Positions 1 through 12,714 of a stretch of 64,000 bases of DNA are shown piece by piece (the first letter of the stretch is position 1; the number at the start of each line of letters is the position of its first letter). The stretch is from assembly GCA_035236585.1 (NCBI GenBank), contig CP141135.1, positions 5,304,001 through 5,368,000 of the forward strand. Direction: 5' to 3'. Source of the DNA: Warburgia ugandensis. Its lineage: Eukaryota > Streptophyta > Magnoliopsida > Canellales > Canellaceae. The position numbers and the translations under genes are program-made. The notes beneath the pieces were generated by a model, which did no database searches, was not told where the DNA came from, and worked only from the letters and a program-made list of their open reading frames with translations.

Positions 1-187
1 GATGGAACTGTGAGAAGTGGGATATCTGATAGACATGGATCTCATTTGGGCTCTGAGCTTACCAACTGTATTGGTTACATACATGTATGTTCCTTGTGGA
101 TCTAAGTCGTTGATCACTAGGCTACATACGCTATGTCCACGAAGATAGTGGTGTACATGTGATCTTTAACCGTTGATCAATTACTGA

Positions 188-210
188 TCTCTCTCTCTCT
201 CTCTCTCTCT
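188..210. repeat. (TC)n microsatellite
   Basis: Eleven and a half dinucleotide units without interruption. Confidence 0.95.
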
Positions 211-1118
211 GCCCGGCGCACATTTGGTCTTACATAGGTTTGAGTCACCACTTCCCTTTTGACGGGGTCTAAATATAGTAGTGCATCTTTGAGTTTGCTT
301 TATATTTTTTTTGGCTTGGAGGCTAGAAAAATAAGGATTTTAAAACGGCTGAAACCATTTTAAAATAAACGAAATCATAAATTTTTAGGCATATTTTACT
401 ACTAAATAGGATTTACTTCATGATTATCCAGACAGTCCCAACTATAATAACAAATCTTACGAATATTACGTACTGGCAGCAGAGGAATTATAAAGACACC
501 ACCGTACTGAGGAGGGAACGTTGATTGACGGTTTCTATCCATTTGAACTTACTAAATTCATTCATCTCATCTCATTGCTCAGCCATTGGATGTTTTGTAT
601 ACAAAAGATCATGATGATCACGAGACATAAGGAACCTGTACGTTTGGAAGTTGAATTTTGATCATTTTTATACAAAATTCCGAACCCAATCCATTGCCAT
701 AGTATAAAACTTCTTAGCCAACGATGCTCTAGTCATGGTTGCAAGTTCGAGTTGCTGCTTTTCCTTTGGCCGGAATACTTTTACCACAAGTATAATTTTT
801 TAAATACTAGAATCATCTAATCTACATGCATTTTTACTACTAGACATCTAAAGCAAGTGCAATTAGATGACGGAGATGAATCGTCCAAGGTAAGCCCCAC
901 AATCAAGCAAACTTATTTTGAGAAGTGATATTTGGCTTGGCTTTAACTGCTTATACAACTTAGAAAAGGTCTTAACACGACAGTGTTTTTTAAATCATAG
1001 ACGAGGGTTAATGCAGTTTAACCTAAAAAATAACCGTAGTTAAGAGAGACATTGTCGTGGTAAGACTGCCTCTGAGTTGTATGAGTGATCAAAGCCAGAT
1101 TAAATATCATTTCTCTAA

Positions 1119-1252
1119 CTTTATCTTTACATTGGGCGTGAGGTCACAAGTTTAAGGCGTAAAAACCACATCTTCCAATATAAGATAAGATTGCATACAA
1201 TAGATCCTTTGTGGTCCGTCTCTTGCCCTGACCATGCACCCACCTGCCCTTT
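1119..1252 (-). mobile_element. Au-type SINE, strongly diverged
   Basis: Reverse copy recognisable by GTGAGGTCACAAGTTTAAGG, ATTGCATACAATAGATCC and TTTGTGGTCCGTC. Confidence 0.6.
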
Positions 1253-1707
1253 TTTTATCATTAAAATACAAGGAATCTCAACTTTCATAAGCATTGTTCA
1301 GAGCAATAATATGCAACTAGGATCCACACCAGCATTTCTCTTCCGCTACAACGGATCTTGGCAGTCCATTGATTGGCAATCCGACGTTTGGCATCAGCAC
1401 CCCGTGTTGCATGGTCATGTCAAGCTTTTTGCACAAAGCCCGCATGGCATTCGGAACATTTATGCCTGAATTTGCGTAGAATGGCCTACAAATTTGAGTC
1501 ATTCATTTAACACAGGATCAGTAACATTTCTGATCTCCTTGCCATTGTAATCATTAGCGTCTGAAGCATTTAAAAAGCTAGATCAACCGATAATTGACCT
1601 AGGAGAATTGAAGATGTAGCGTATGGATTGTTCAAAGAGTAGGCCCTACTTGTGCTCTTGACCCACCAATAATTTTCTGAAGGAACATATGCATCCAACA
1701 TACAAGC

Positions 1708-1768
1708 ATTTGCTCTTCTCCGAATCCTGCATAAGCGGGAGCTTTGTGCACTGGTGCTACCCCTTTAT
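1708..1768 (-). mobile_element. Au-type SINE, 5' fragment
   Basis: About 60 bp: CTGCATAAGCGGGAGCTTTG followed by TGCACTGGTGCTACCCC, the reverse of the family's 5' end. Confidence 0.65.
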
Positions 1769-2160
1769 ACAAGCTTTCAATCTCCATACCTTTAGCACAT
1801 GAACTGTTATACTGGGATGGTAGAAAGCTTCCGGGTAATCGTTTTCTTGAGTCCTTAACTGGATGGCAGAAGTTTTCCATCCATTTTACAGGTAAAAGTA
1901 CTAGTTGGGATCATCCACTGGGTATGAAAATCGAAGCAAAGTTCATCTAAGTCAAGGCCCATTGTCAATGTTTTGATCTTCCCAGATAGACTCAGCCAGA
2001 GTCATAGCTCTTCCTTGCATCCAACTATTAAGAGGGTTCATAAGAACACAGACTATATGATGAGGAATACTTCCAAGTCCTACGCCTAACACAAAAGCAA
2101 GGATGCCCCCCTTACTTTACAACGATGGCCCACTTCATCTAATTTCTTTAATTTCAGGTA

Positions 2161-4620
2161 TCTATTATATTAAGTTAATTATATTTTTCTTTTAAGCACT
2201 TAAGACCGTATTTTTTTTATTGTTTCATGTCAACATATTTAAAATGCTTAATTATTTTAATGTTATCTTACCTCATTAGTTAGATAAATGGGCTTTAAGA
2301 GGATTTGCCTCTCTTTTTCAATTATATGTCAATTCTTGCAATCTATCTCTTTGTCTCTAACCTTTTCAAAAATCTCTTTGTAAACTTTGTATTTTCTTAA
2401 TTCTTAGGCACCTTTTTCTATATATATATATATTTATTTATTTATTTATTTATTTATTTTTGTATCTATTCAAATTGACCATCAAACCTTACCTTAATGA
2501 TCAAAGCTGTTGACATTAATGTAAACAAATAAATCTCTATATTATTGTAAATTAAGAAATCTGAACCTCATCTCAATGATCTAAGTCATTGATCTAATAG
2601 TATATATTAATATCAACAAATAATTTCTCTCTTTCTATTTCTCATAAGAGATTTTTCTTTGGGTAATTAAAACCCTACTTTTTCTACAAAAAATGATATA
2701 TGAACCCCCCCTTGTTTTCACCTCAACCCTGCCCCCTCTTGGTTTGTGTCATTTTTACTTGGTATATAGCTTTTTTAATGGAAAAGTCAACCTTCTACAA
2801 GTATAAATGACCAAAAAATCAAGAGAGTGCGTGACTAAGGTGAAAACGAGGGTGGGAATATCAATATTCTTTTTCTATTTGTCTCTCTTTTTCAGCCATA
2901 TGTCAATTCTTTAAATTTCTCTCCTATCCTCAACCTTTCCTAAAATCTCTTTCTATTTTCTATGCCCTTTTCTTAAAATCTCTTTATATTATATCCATTT
3001 CAACCTAGCAATCAAACCTCATCTAAATAGTCAAAGCCATCCATCTAATAGTCTATATTAATATTAAAAATTAATCTCTATATTAATATAAAGAAAGAAA
3101 TACAAGCTCATCTTATGATCAAAATCATTCGTTTAATAGTTCATATTGATGCAAACTATCTTAATGTTAATAAAGAAATCATATGAGGAAAGAATTGTAT
3201 TTTATTTTTTTTCAATAGGCAACCATCTTAATGATCTAAACTGTCCATCTAATAGTTCATATTAACATCAATAAAAAAAATTCTAAGACAAACAAAGTAT
3301 GACTTATGTCCCTAAACTTGTATACATGACCTTGCCGAGTTTTTTTATTAGACATAATTCTTAAGTATTTCTAGACTATACATAAATAATTTATTATATT
3401 AATCTAATTATGGTTTTCTTTGAGCATTTGAAACCTATCTTTCCTTGCACCATGTTAGCATATTTATAATTTGTAATTATTTTTATTTTATCTTACCTTA
3501 TCAGTTAGATAAATATGGCCCTAGAGGATTTGTCTCTCTTTTTCAGCCACATGTCAATTTTTTAAATCTAAATCATCTCTAACTTTTTCTAAAATCTCTT
3601 TGTACCTTTATCTCTTAGGCATCTTTTCCTAAAATCTTTTTATGTTGTACCATTTTCAAATTGGAAAACAAAGCTTATCTTAATGATCAAAATCATCCAT
3701 CCAACAGTCATATAAATGTAAACAAATAAATATAAATATTATTATAAACAAAAAATGAACCTCATCTAAATGGTCAAACCCATCCATCTAATAGTTTATA
3801 TTAATGTAAACAAATAATCTCTCTCTCTCTCTCTCTTTTAAGAAAATTTTCTTTAAGTATTTAGAACCTCTTTTTTTTTTTGTGAGAAACAATATCGACC
3901 CCCTTGTTTTTCCCTAGTCCCATCCCCTCTTGGTTTTGTGGTCATTTTCACTTGTTTTATGGCTTTTTGTAATTGAAGAGTCAACATTTTACGAGTGTAT
4001 TGACCAAAAAAACTAGGAGTGGTGAGAATAAGGTGAAAACTAAAGGAATGAGATTATCAATTCCTTTTCTATTTGCCTCTCTTTGTCAGCAATATGTCAA
4101 TTCCTTAAATGTCTCTCTTATTTCTAACCTTTGACAAAATATATTTCCATTTTTAGGCACCTTTTTAAAAATGTCTTTATATTGTATACATTTCAAATTA
4201 GTAATCAAACCTCATCTAAATGATTAAAGCCATTCATCTAGAAGTTTATATTGATGTAAATAAAGAAATCTCTACATTGATGTAAAAAATAAAATATAAG
4301 TCTCATCTTATGAATAAATCCATTTATCTAATAGTCTCTATTTATGCGCAAAATAAATGCTTATCTTAATATGAACAAATAAATGTTAAAAGGAAAAAAA
4401 AAAAGAAAAAAGATTCTCAAATAAGCAATCTTATCTTAATGATCTAAGTTATCCATTCGTCTAAAGTGTCTATCCAATAGTTTATATTAATGGAAAAAAA
4501 AAATCCTAAGAGGAAACAATCAACAACTTTTGCCCCTAAAGTTGTGTGCATGAACTGACAAAGATTTTTTGTACTACACATAATTATTATATATTTATAG
4601 ATTAAATATAAATAAGTTAA
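2161..4620. repeat. Two tandem copies of a ~1.2 kb AT-rich unit
   Basis: Copy 1 is ~2161-3390 and copy 2 is ~3391-4620. Matching landmarks recur about 1.2 kb apart: the TTAGATAAAT...GAGGATTTG block (2280/3503), the CCCCCTTGTTTT...CCCCTCTTGGTTT block (~2705/3900), the GACCAAAAAA block (~2810/4003), and the CCCTAAA(C/G)TTGT block (~3310/4532). Each unit is itself roughly a doubled ~600-bp half, each half starting with a CTCTCTTTTTCAGCC...ATGTCAATT block (2310, 2885, 3535, 4078). No coding signal and no recognised family. Confidence 0.75.
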
Positions 4621-5423
4621 CCTCTCATATGACTCTCTCTCTCTTTCTATTTCATGGGGGCATCCTATCTTAGGAAACAAAATTCTAGGAGGACTCCTGC
4701 TACAAATAAACCTATTTTTTGGTAATCAAAATCATTCATTTTCTTGATATCTTGTTAAGTAGACCTTAGAATAAAATAGATTTTCAATGAATAATCTAAC
4801 TCTATTATTTAATTCAAGAACTAAAATAAAATAAATTTTGGTGGATATTATCAATATCTTATCCAGTTCATCCTGGGCATCACCCGGGCTCCTCAGTAAT
4901 CTTATATAATAAATGTCACCAATATTGTGTGATTTTAACATCCAAAAACTATGGTTTCAACTTGTTCACTTTGGACTATTTTATTGTCCATGTTTGTATG
5001 ACTGAAATTACACTTTTTAAGCTTTTAGACTCAACCAATCAGCCCTTCTTTTACTGTTAGTAGCCATACACAACAAGAGAAATTAGATGAATAGGCCTGA
5101 TCTACCATCCATTTGAGGCATTTCTTGAATGCAGGATGAGTAACAATTTGGATCTCTATGTGGTTGTAGTTATTAATGTTCGAAACATTTCGAAGAGCTA
5201 GATCGACAAATATTTGGCTTAGGAGAATAAGAGATGGATGGCATGAACCATTCAAAATGGTAAACCCTACCTGCACTCTTGTTCCTTATATTCTCTATAC
5301 TAAAGCAATATATTTTTTCACCCAACACCAACTCTCTATTATTTTGCCATATAGCAATTGGGTCCACATCCTACTTCCCCTCTCCTGTTTTTAATAAAGC
5401 CTGGAGTGGTTAGACCAACATCC

Positions 5424-5425
<2 letters not shown>

Positions 5426-5474
<49 letters not shown>
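5426..5474. repeat. (CT)n microsatellite, about 24 units
   Basis: Perfect dinucleotide run, just upstream of a SINE. Confidence 0.97.
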
Positions 5475-5476
<2 letters not shown>

Positions 5477-5520
5477 GTTTTATTAAAGGATGCCAATTTT
5501 TTCTTGTTTTTTCAAAAAAT

Positions 5521-5664
5521 ATTGTCGTCAGGTCACAGGTTCAAGGCGTGGAATCAGCCTTTTGCAAAATGCAAGGTAAAGCTGCCTACTATAGGTCCTT
5601 GTGGTTTGTCCCTTCTCTAGACCTCGCAAGGTGGGAGCTTGGTGCAGTGGGGCTGCCCCTTTTC
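5521..5664 (-). mobile_element. Au-type SINE, 3' truncated
   Basis: Reverse copy with GTCACAGGTTCAAGGCGTGG, AAAATGCAAGGTAAAGCTG and GGTGCAGTGGGGCTGCCCC. Confidence 0.82.
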
Positions 5665-8600
5665 AAAAAAAAAATCACAACCATCTCTCAATCTTTCCTA
5701 TTTTATACAACAAGTAATGTGCAACAAGATTCATAAGCCTAATTAGGCAATAAGATGAGCGTTTCCAATGGCTCCCTTGATGCTAAATGTTGGGCATTTA
5801 TAAAAATGACTTGCATGCATAGCTACAAGTGATCAGAACCGTTCATCTTCTTAGCTTTAGATCGCACAGACGTCATGCACCATAATATCGATTCAGTTCA
5901 AAAACCTGATAGTAAAATCTTAACCAATTGATACACAAGCAAAACCATCTCCGGTCTCATTAACGAGTCTCACTAGCCGTACAAACACCACCTCTTTTGA
6001 GTAGCTTGCTTTATCGTAGAGAGTCAGCTAAAATTAAAGCAGAATTCGACGAAAATACCCACTTTATTAGATGTTTTGGATCGTCCAATTCTATTCTGAA
6101 CCTATGATTTAAGCAGTTGGGTCCCCCCTATAGGAATGGAACAGTTTGGATCACTAAGCAATTGGGTCCCACATGTGCTTTGTAGCTCCATATCATACGT
6201 AAACCATATAAATTAATGTTTAGGTCTCTCAAGATTCAAAAGAAATGCCTATCAAATGGATTGTTCTGACCAAACAAAGGTACTACTGGGCTCCAACTGC
6301 TTAGAGATCATAATTTACCAAAAAATGTCTAATATTGTATACGTTATAGTTTCTAAAATGTCGCAATAAATTATCCTTTTCTAAAATTAATTAAGTATTA
6401 ATTATTGCTTGGGCAAAGGTTTAAAGTTTCACTGACCCATAATTAAGGGATTAGAATTTATATACCATACACACTCCACACCTAATAGTCACCTCTCTTG
6501 AAGCCGTCGTTTCTCCTCCTCCAAGCAGGTATTGTACTAAGTTCCCATTTTGATTGTATTAATTTGCCTTTTTGTTTATAGTCCTAGTTTTAATTGAGGA
6601 AGTGCCTAATATTTTCTCATATTATCATTCAATATGTGGTTTATTAATTAATTTGTCGTGTCACATTGTGACCGAAGATGAAGAACTTTTGATTATTATT
6701 TTTTATACATATGCTTTTATCTCTTTCTTTAATGAAAAAAATGAATTTTTGAAATAAGTTATTTGCTTGAAAATTCCACTGTTGTTAGGAAGATTTCTAA
6801 CCTTAGTTTTCCTTTGGATTAATATTGATAGATAAGCAAAAGAAGCTAGAATGATTACATTATATTCATTATGGATTATAATAAACATTGGTGCAACGTC
6901 AAACAATGATTAATCTATAATCTCAGATAATAATAATAATAATAAATATGATTTAATATTAACGAAAAATAATGATAGTTTATAACAAATACTACTCAAC
7001 ATAATCTATTAATGTATAAATACACCATCTGTAGATGAGTAATAAATAAACATAATTATCACATTAGTAGTGTCTAAATCAAATATATAAACACATATTA
7101 TTTGGTTATTATAGTTCATATCATAATTCCAATATCAATAATAATATTTATATAATATCATTTATTATTTCCAATATTAAAATCTATATTTGGATTGTTA
7201 TATCAGTCATAAATTTAAACTATTATAATAAAGCAAATATATTATTACAATATTTACTAGTAGTAATGATGAATACCTGCCTCAAATCAGCAATCAAAAC
7301 AATTTTTTTAAAAGTTGTTTGTCCTTGGTGAAGGACTGACCAAGGGTTTATCATCATTCAATGACTTTTATATTACAGATCAAGGTGCTGCACCCTTGCT
7401 TTCATTTTGGATTATTCTTTTCAGTGTTTTTGTTTGTCCATATTTGTATGACTGAAAGCATACTTCTGAGTTTCCAGACTCCACCAATCAGCATTCTTTA
7501 TAATTAATAATCATCTACAATAATAGAAATCAAATGAACAAGTCCGATCAATCACAAGTGAAGTCCACCGTGATAAAGTGGGGGGCAGCACATCAGGGTT
7601 AACAGATGGCAACAACTAGGAATTGTAGGCTCTTATGCAAGCATATTGAACTCTGCAAAAGCTTATTAGCCAGTAATGATTGGTGAGCTCTCCTTTAGCT
7701 TTAGTGCGACCTGCCTTACATTGAGAACATGATTGACCAATACAAGAATCTGCTCCATACTTTTTGAGGGATAAAATAGCTTTGAAACATCAGGTACTGG
7801 AGCTGTGCAAGGAACATGTTAAAATTTGCTTTCCTTAGCCATCAAATACTGGAACTTTGTAGGGCACAAGCAAAACTTTCCTTTCATGATTTTTATTAAG
7901 GTTGCAATAAGAGGTTAGCTACTTTAGCTAATCTCTTCTCAAGGTTAGCTTGGAATAAGAGTTCTTCCTTCTAAGGTGAGACTTAATAAGGCTTATTGGC
8001 GCCCATAGTACCTGATATCTAATTCATGACTCAAGCCTCCGGCCAAGCATATTCCAGGGGACATGCCAGAGTCAAGCATGCTTACTTGAGAGTAGTATTA
8101 AGATATGTGGTCTCGTGGGGAAGCCCTGTTGTTCCCATTGGCATTCTGTTTTGCTTCTTGCAAAGAAGGTAGGAAGATGAAAATACAGTAGCGCAATCTC
8201 TCCACTGGAGCCATTTCACCATAGATTTTTTGCATCCTTTTTTTTTTTTCCAAATGCTACAGCAGCAGATTTTGACATCCAATTTAATTCTTGCTGACAA
8301 GGAGCAACAAAATACATGCACAATTACTCGGTCTATTTCTTTTCTAGGCAGAGCTATCACCACACCGCTGTTGATTGGATTCAATAGTTTTGCTCTCCAA
8401 TCCCGAGTCCTCAACATGCTTTGATATCTGTCAACCGTATACATATTTAAACATATATACAAAACATATACCTAGCCAATACAATAAAATGAACAAACAA
8501 CTATGCCCAACTCATTTCATCAGCAAGGCTAGAGGCATCTAGGTAGACATAAAGTTAAGCCAGCTATAGTTACTGCAAACTAAAGCATAAGAAAGAAAAA

Positions 8601-8794
8601 CCAGTGCAAGAAACATCAGCACCATTAGAAAAATTGAACCAAAGAATCAGAATAGGCAGCTGCTGTCAGACGCTTCAAAATGACAAACACCAAGGCCATC
8701 GAACAATCGATTGAAGTAAGTGAAAAGACAGTTTTCCCTTATTATATTATGAATGAAAAGTGGATCCAATTACAACAATACATTTTTCAGAAGA

Positions 8795-10054
8795 TTACAC
8801 CTTCACAGAGAAAATCTCCATTAGAGAAGTAAAAGTACCGGATACCCCCAAAACAACTCCCAACACCACAATCCCACCATCTAAAACTACTCCCTTCCAA
8901 TCCATTTCTCCCCTGAAAACCAGCAAATGGAACAGAGCAGGCAATACAAATCCCAACACAATACAAACGCTGCTACCCACCAAAGACAAGAAATCAGCAA
9001 AATTAGGCACCAAAAGTGCCACCAAACAAACCCCCAAAACCACCACCCATCTTAACCACAATGAAAACCTTCCATCACAAAACCTCCTTTCCACCACTTC
9101 ATGAACAGGATTCATCATTAAAGGAAAGGTAAAGAAAAGATTAATACACAAACCCAGTTGAACCAGTGTACTAATCACTCCACTTCCCAAGTTTGTAGTG
9201 ATTATATCTTTGGTTTCTTTGCCAAATGCAAAGTAACCCAAAACCCCAAAAGATGCATACATAAATGAAATGAAACCCACTGAAACACCCAAAACTTTCC
9301 CAAAATTCTTCTTATCGGCAGTCTCAGATTCCAGTGGCAAAACCATTCCAATCCCTTCAAAAGCATAAACTGCAACACCAATCCCATACAGAACTACAGA
9401 TAAACCACCAAAAGCTTCAAGGGCTTGCTTTTGTTTGAGAAAAATCATAACATCTTCAACCATAACAATACCCATAGCTCCAAGATCAACAATATCTGCA
9501 AATATACTCAAAGGGGCTAAATGGGTCAATGTTGGTATTGAATTCAAGCCCAATTGGAAAGGGAAAAGCCCCCAAAGATAGATTGATTTAGGCTTGAAAC
9601 CCCAAATCTTTTGGACGTCAGAATTCAAGAGATTGGCTAGTGTGTTGGCGATGAAAATCATGTAACTCGCACAAAATCCAGCTTGGCTAAGAACAATCAT
9701 GATATCTACCGCCAATTTTCCTGCGGATCCACAAACGATGAAACCGAGATCGCCGAATGAATTGATCTTTGCGAATCCTTCCTTTTCCAACCTTTGTCTG
9801 GTTTTGATAAGGAGCATCATGCAGTAATATGTGAGGATTGAAACGACTGCGATCATGAGAATTCCGAGGACCCATCCGGTTTTCATGAAGGTGTAGGGTA
9901 GACCCAGAACACCAGCGCCGACGACGGCGATGAAGACATTAGCGAAGGTTTTGGGTTTGGAAGAAAGTTTGGGGGATTTTGTGACGAGAGGGGTATCTTC
10001 TCTTGGGACATTTAGGCACTGGGACGATGAACTTGCTTCGTTTTCGAAACCCAT
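8795..10054 (-). CDS. AVT3: Vacuolar amino-acid transporter, AVT3 group (AAAP family)
   Basis: A single uninterrupted frame of 419 codons from ATG at 10054 to the stop at 8795. The protein has a polar N-terminus of about 37 residues, ending in a REDTPL segment, then roughly eleven hydrophobic segments. The first membrane segment carries the GAGVLGLP motif (residues ~47-54) typical of amino acid/auxin permease (AAAP) transporters. The segments THLAPLSIFADIVDLGAMG, FEGIGMVLPLE and LCINLFFTFPLMMNPV match what I recall of Arabidopsis AVT3A-C. By family knowledge these are tonoplast proteins that export neutral amino acids from the vacuole to the cytosol. The length fits a full protein, and Arabidopsis homologues also lack introns. 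Start choice: this Met precedes the usual short polar leader, and no earlier in-frame Met fits. No frame damage is seen. The paralogue number (A, B or C) cannot be assigned. Function is by homology only. Confidence 0.95.
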   Translation of the reverse strand: MGFENEASSSSQCLNVPREDTPLVTKSPKLSSKPKTFANVFIAVVGAGVLGLPYTFMKTGWVLGILMIAVVSILTYYCMMLLIKTRQRLEKEGFAKINSFGDLGFIVCGSAGKLAVDIMIVLSQAGFCASYMIFIANTLANLLNSDVQKIWGFKPKSIYLWGLFPFQLGLNSIPTLTHLAPLSIFADIVDLGAMGIVMVEDVMIFLKQKQALEAFGGLSVVLYGIGVAVYAFEGIGMVLPLESETADKKNFGKVLGVSVGFISFMYASFGVLGYFAFGKETKDIITTNLGSGVISTLVQLGLCINLFFTFPLMMNPVHEVVERRFCDGRFSLWLRWVVVLGVCLVALLVPNFADFLSLVGSSVCIVLGFVLPALFHLLVFRGEMDWKGVVLDGGIVVLGVVLGVSGTFTSLMEIFSVKV

Positions 10055-10560
10055 CTTGCGATTTTGATTTGGAAAACGGATTTTTGTTTGGAAAGAGAAT
10101 GGAGCAGGGATTTGGGATTTATTCTAGAGAGAAAGGGGTTCGATTCTGAGGTTGGGGTGTTTTGAGAGAGATTTCAGAGAGAGACGATATATGTTGGGCT
10201 GTGATTGTGGGGTTTAGAGAAATATTGAAAGATTGAGAGGGGATGAGAAGGATTTAATTTTTGTTAGTTCGTTGTTGCATAGAGATACACAAAGCTGAGA
10301 TTTGGGAGGTTCTTAATTGGGACGTTGTGTGTTTTGGGAGAGAGATTTAGAGAAAGGACGATCTGGGTCTGCTTGTGATTGTTCCGTGGGAGACAGATTA
10401 AATGAAGGAGAGGAGAGTAGGATAGAAGAATTTGATTGTTCTTGACTTGTGTTGCAGAGAGAGAGAGAGAGAGAGAGATGTATCCTTCCTTCGCCTTTCT
10501 GGAATGGGTGGATTGAAATGGACGTGAATAGGAAACGAAAATGAGGGCGGCTCACGGCCC
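10055..10560 (-). promoter_or_regulatory. 5' leader and proximal promoter of the AVT3-like gene
   Basis: This stretch lies just upstream of the transporter start, reading leftwards. It contains several CT-rich tracts in gene orientation, including a dinucleotide run at about 10457-10479. A TATATA-like word lies near 10187-10195, about 135 bp before the ATG. Pyrimidine-rich leaders are common in plant 5'UTRs. The transcription start cannot be placed from sequence alone. A 121-codon open frame on this strand (10313-10678) looks like chance in low-complexity sequence. Confidence 0.35.
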
Positions 10561-12572
10561 TTTTCAAGTTCGGATGGTTTGTGATTTGTTGCTGTTTATT
10601 GAGATGAGATATTTTATGTGACATTTGCATCTGCTGAAAATGTCGAGTACAAAATGGAGACAAGCTGTAACTTGGCAAAGTCCAGGCCTCGCCCCAATCT
10701 GTACTACCAAGTACTTGAGCCTGTGGGTCAACCTGCTAATTCCTTGTAGTTTTTATACGTGGAAGAAGCACTAACTTCATCTGGGACCTAGAGTTCTGTT
10801 ATCCCAAGTCCTAACCCCGCATCTTCTGAGCCACATCTTAGATAAACTATGCACAAGAACATCTCCATTGGGTGATCAATAGGTTATTTGTGAATTGAAA
10901 ATAGAAGATTAAGATCCTTAAATATCGCCCATTACAAATGTTGACCCACAAATGGGATGGCTGCTTTAGTCATTCAACCCATAAATTTGGCTGGTCATAT
11001 GCACAATGGGCGACCACCCTAACAACTCCCCATTTTAGGTTTTTATTTTTTCCAACAGTAAACCACTCAAGTCATCAATGTAACGAGTGATATACGTGGG
11101 CTATTGGGTCAACGCCTTCAAACCATAAAAGCATATGCAAAATTGATATGCACGGCTTCTTTCCACCAATGACACCAGTACTTGCACATTTTCCATATTT
11201 AGAAATTTCATGGTCATTTGGAAGCTTGAGTAAGCGAATAAGACTCTTCTATCTAGTTCGTTGGACATCCTACTTGCCCTCCAATGATTGTCGATTACTT
11301 AATAAAAATCTGTGGATGGATTCAAGCTAACAAAGTTGTAAAGTCCCCCTTGGCGGGGCAGCTATTACACTTTAATCTCATTATTCATAGTTCTTTACCG
11401 TTGGATCACCATCTCAAAACCCACACAAGTCTGTTTTAACAGAGATAAGTGGTTATGTGTATCAGCATCATTCACTTGTAAATTGGAGACCCTTTTATTT
11501 GGTCAATTTATGCAACCACTTCACGACTGGAGATGACAATGGGTCGGGTCAAGTAAGGGGCCCCAAGCTTACTAACCCATAAGGGTCGGGATTAGGGTAG
11601 AGTTTTATGACCAAGTAGCATTAGGATTAGAATTTCTATGATCCAAGGCAGACTAGGATCAGTGTTCACTGCAAAGGAAACTTGTCTAAAAATACATATG
11701 GTGGAATGGGGAGTCATTAATATGAGATGGATCTAGAAAGAGGGGGATCACGTAGGAGTTCCTGTGAGAAACACTTAGGCTACTAGAAATTACACCTTGT
11801 TGTGCATGTTATCCCATTGATCTGTGCTGATTGAAAATGGCAAAACTAAGAGAATAGGCCAAGGAAATAACTCTTTTGAGGTTGTCCTCTGCACTTGTGA
11901 TTAAAAAATCCCTAAGTTTGTTTACCAAGAGCCGATCTAATTGTATTAGTATCTATAGTTGATTTCTTTTATGTACTAGTCGGGGGCAAGAGTGGAAAAA
12001 ACTAGGGCCCCAACTAAGTTACATATGAAATGACAAAATGCCCTTTACTATGTAAATTTGAGGATCATTTTTATAATTGTAGCCCTACCTTAAAAGCAAG
12101 AATAGATCAAAACTACTGACCCTTGATTATCTCAAAATTTTCTTCTTCCCCTCATCATCTCTGGAGAAAGAAATTGAAAATTCCCATGAAAAATCCTAAA
12201 CATTTTTTCATTTTCTCCTCCCATTTTTTGTACAAAGCAACCTTTGGCGAAAAAACCCAGAAACAGAAATTGAAGAAGGAGATAGTGAGACTCTGAGCGA
12301 AGGAAAGAGATTGAAAAAGAGAGAGATAGTCCAATCCATCAGTGAGCTTCAACTTTCTACTCTTGGCGAAAGAAAGATATCATTCAGTCCTACCTGCTGT
12401 GGTTCAGTCTGATTCAGTGATTCTACCTCTAATCTCAGTTTACAACTTCCCTTGAGTTGAAGGCAGGCTACCATAATCTTTATTTTTAGTAGTTGTACAA
12501 CTGTTTGTTGTTTTCATTACGCTACTAAGTTCATCTAAGATTTGTGGATGTCATATCATCATGATATGTAAA

Positions 12573-12714
12573 AGGGGAGCTTTGGAGCAACGATAAAGTT
12601 GTCATCATGTGATCTTGAGTTTACAGGTTCAAAGCATAAAAACAGCTTCTTGCAAAGATGCAGAGTAAGACTACATACTATAGACGGTTGATCCTTTTTC
12701 AAACTGCCCTGAGT
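12573..12714 (-). mobile_element. Au-type SINE with internal loss near the 5' end
   Basis: Reverse copy from AGGGGAGCTTTGGAGCAACG to CATACTATAGACGGTTGATCC. Most of the family's 5' 50 bp are gone; it ends near AAACTGCCC. Confidence 0.78.

Larger units (their letters stand above)
1..2160. other. Gene-free region
   Basis: Apart from a TC run and two SINE fragments I see no gene. The segment 1512-1662 resembles 5129-5283 and belongs to an unclassified dispersed repeat. Confidence 0.6.
4621..8794. other. Gene-free, AT-rich region downstream of the AVT3-like gene
   Basis: Holds a SINE (5521-5664), a CT microsatellite and parts of an unclassified repeat (4960-5283 and 7418-7555 share ~140 bp). A very AT-rich stretch runs from 6900 to 7260. 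The last few hundred bases before 8795 probably contain the 3'UTR of the transporter. The 126-codon frame at 8082-8462 has no recognisable domain. Confidence 0.55.

Noticed and set aside
2161-4620. CRISPR-like array, suggested by regularly repeated short cores.
   Set aside because: Repeats are imperfect, AT-rich and not separated by unique spacers of constant length, and the genome is a plant nuclear one.
8082-8462. 126-codon minus-strand frame downstream of the AVT3-like gene.
   Set aside because: No known domain and Lys/Cys runs from homopolymers; probably chance in 3' flanking sequence.
10313-10678. 121-codon minus-strand frame upstream of the AVT3-like gene.
   Set aside because: Low-complexity leader sequence rich in CT; no domain.
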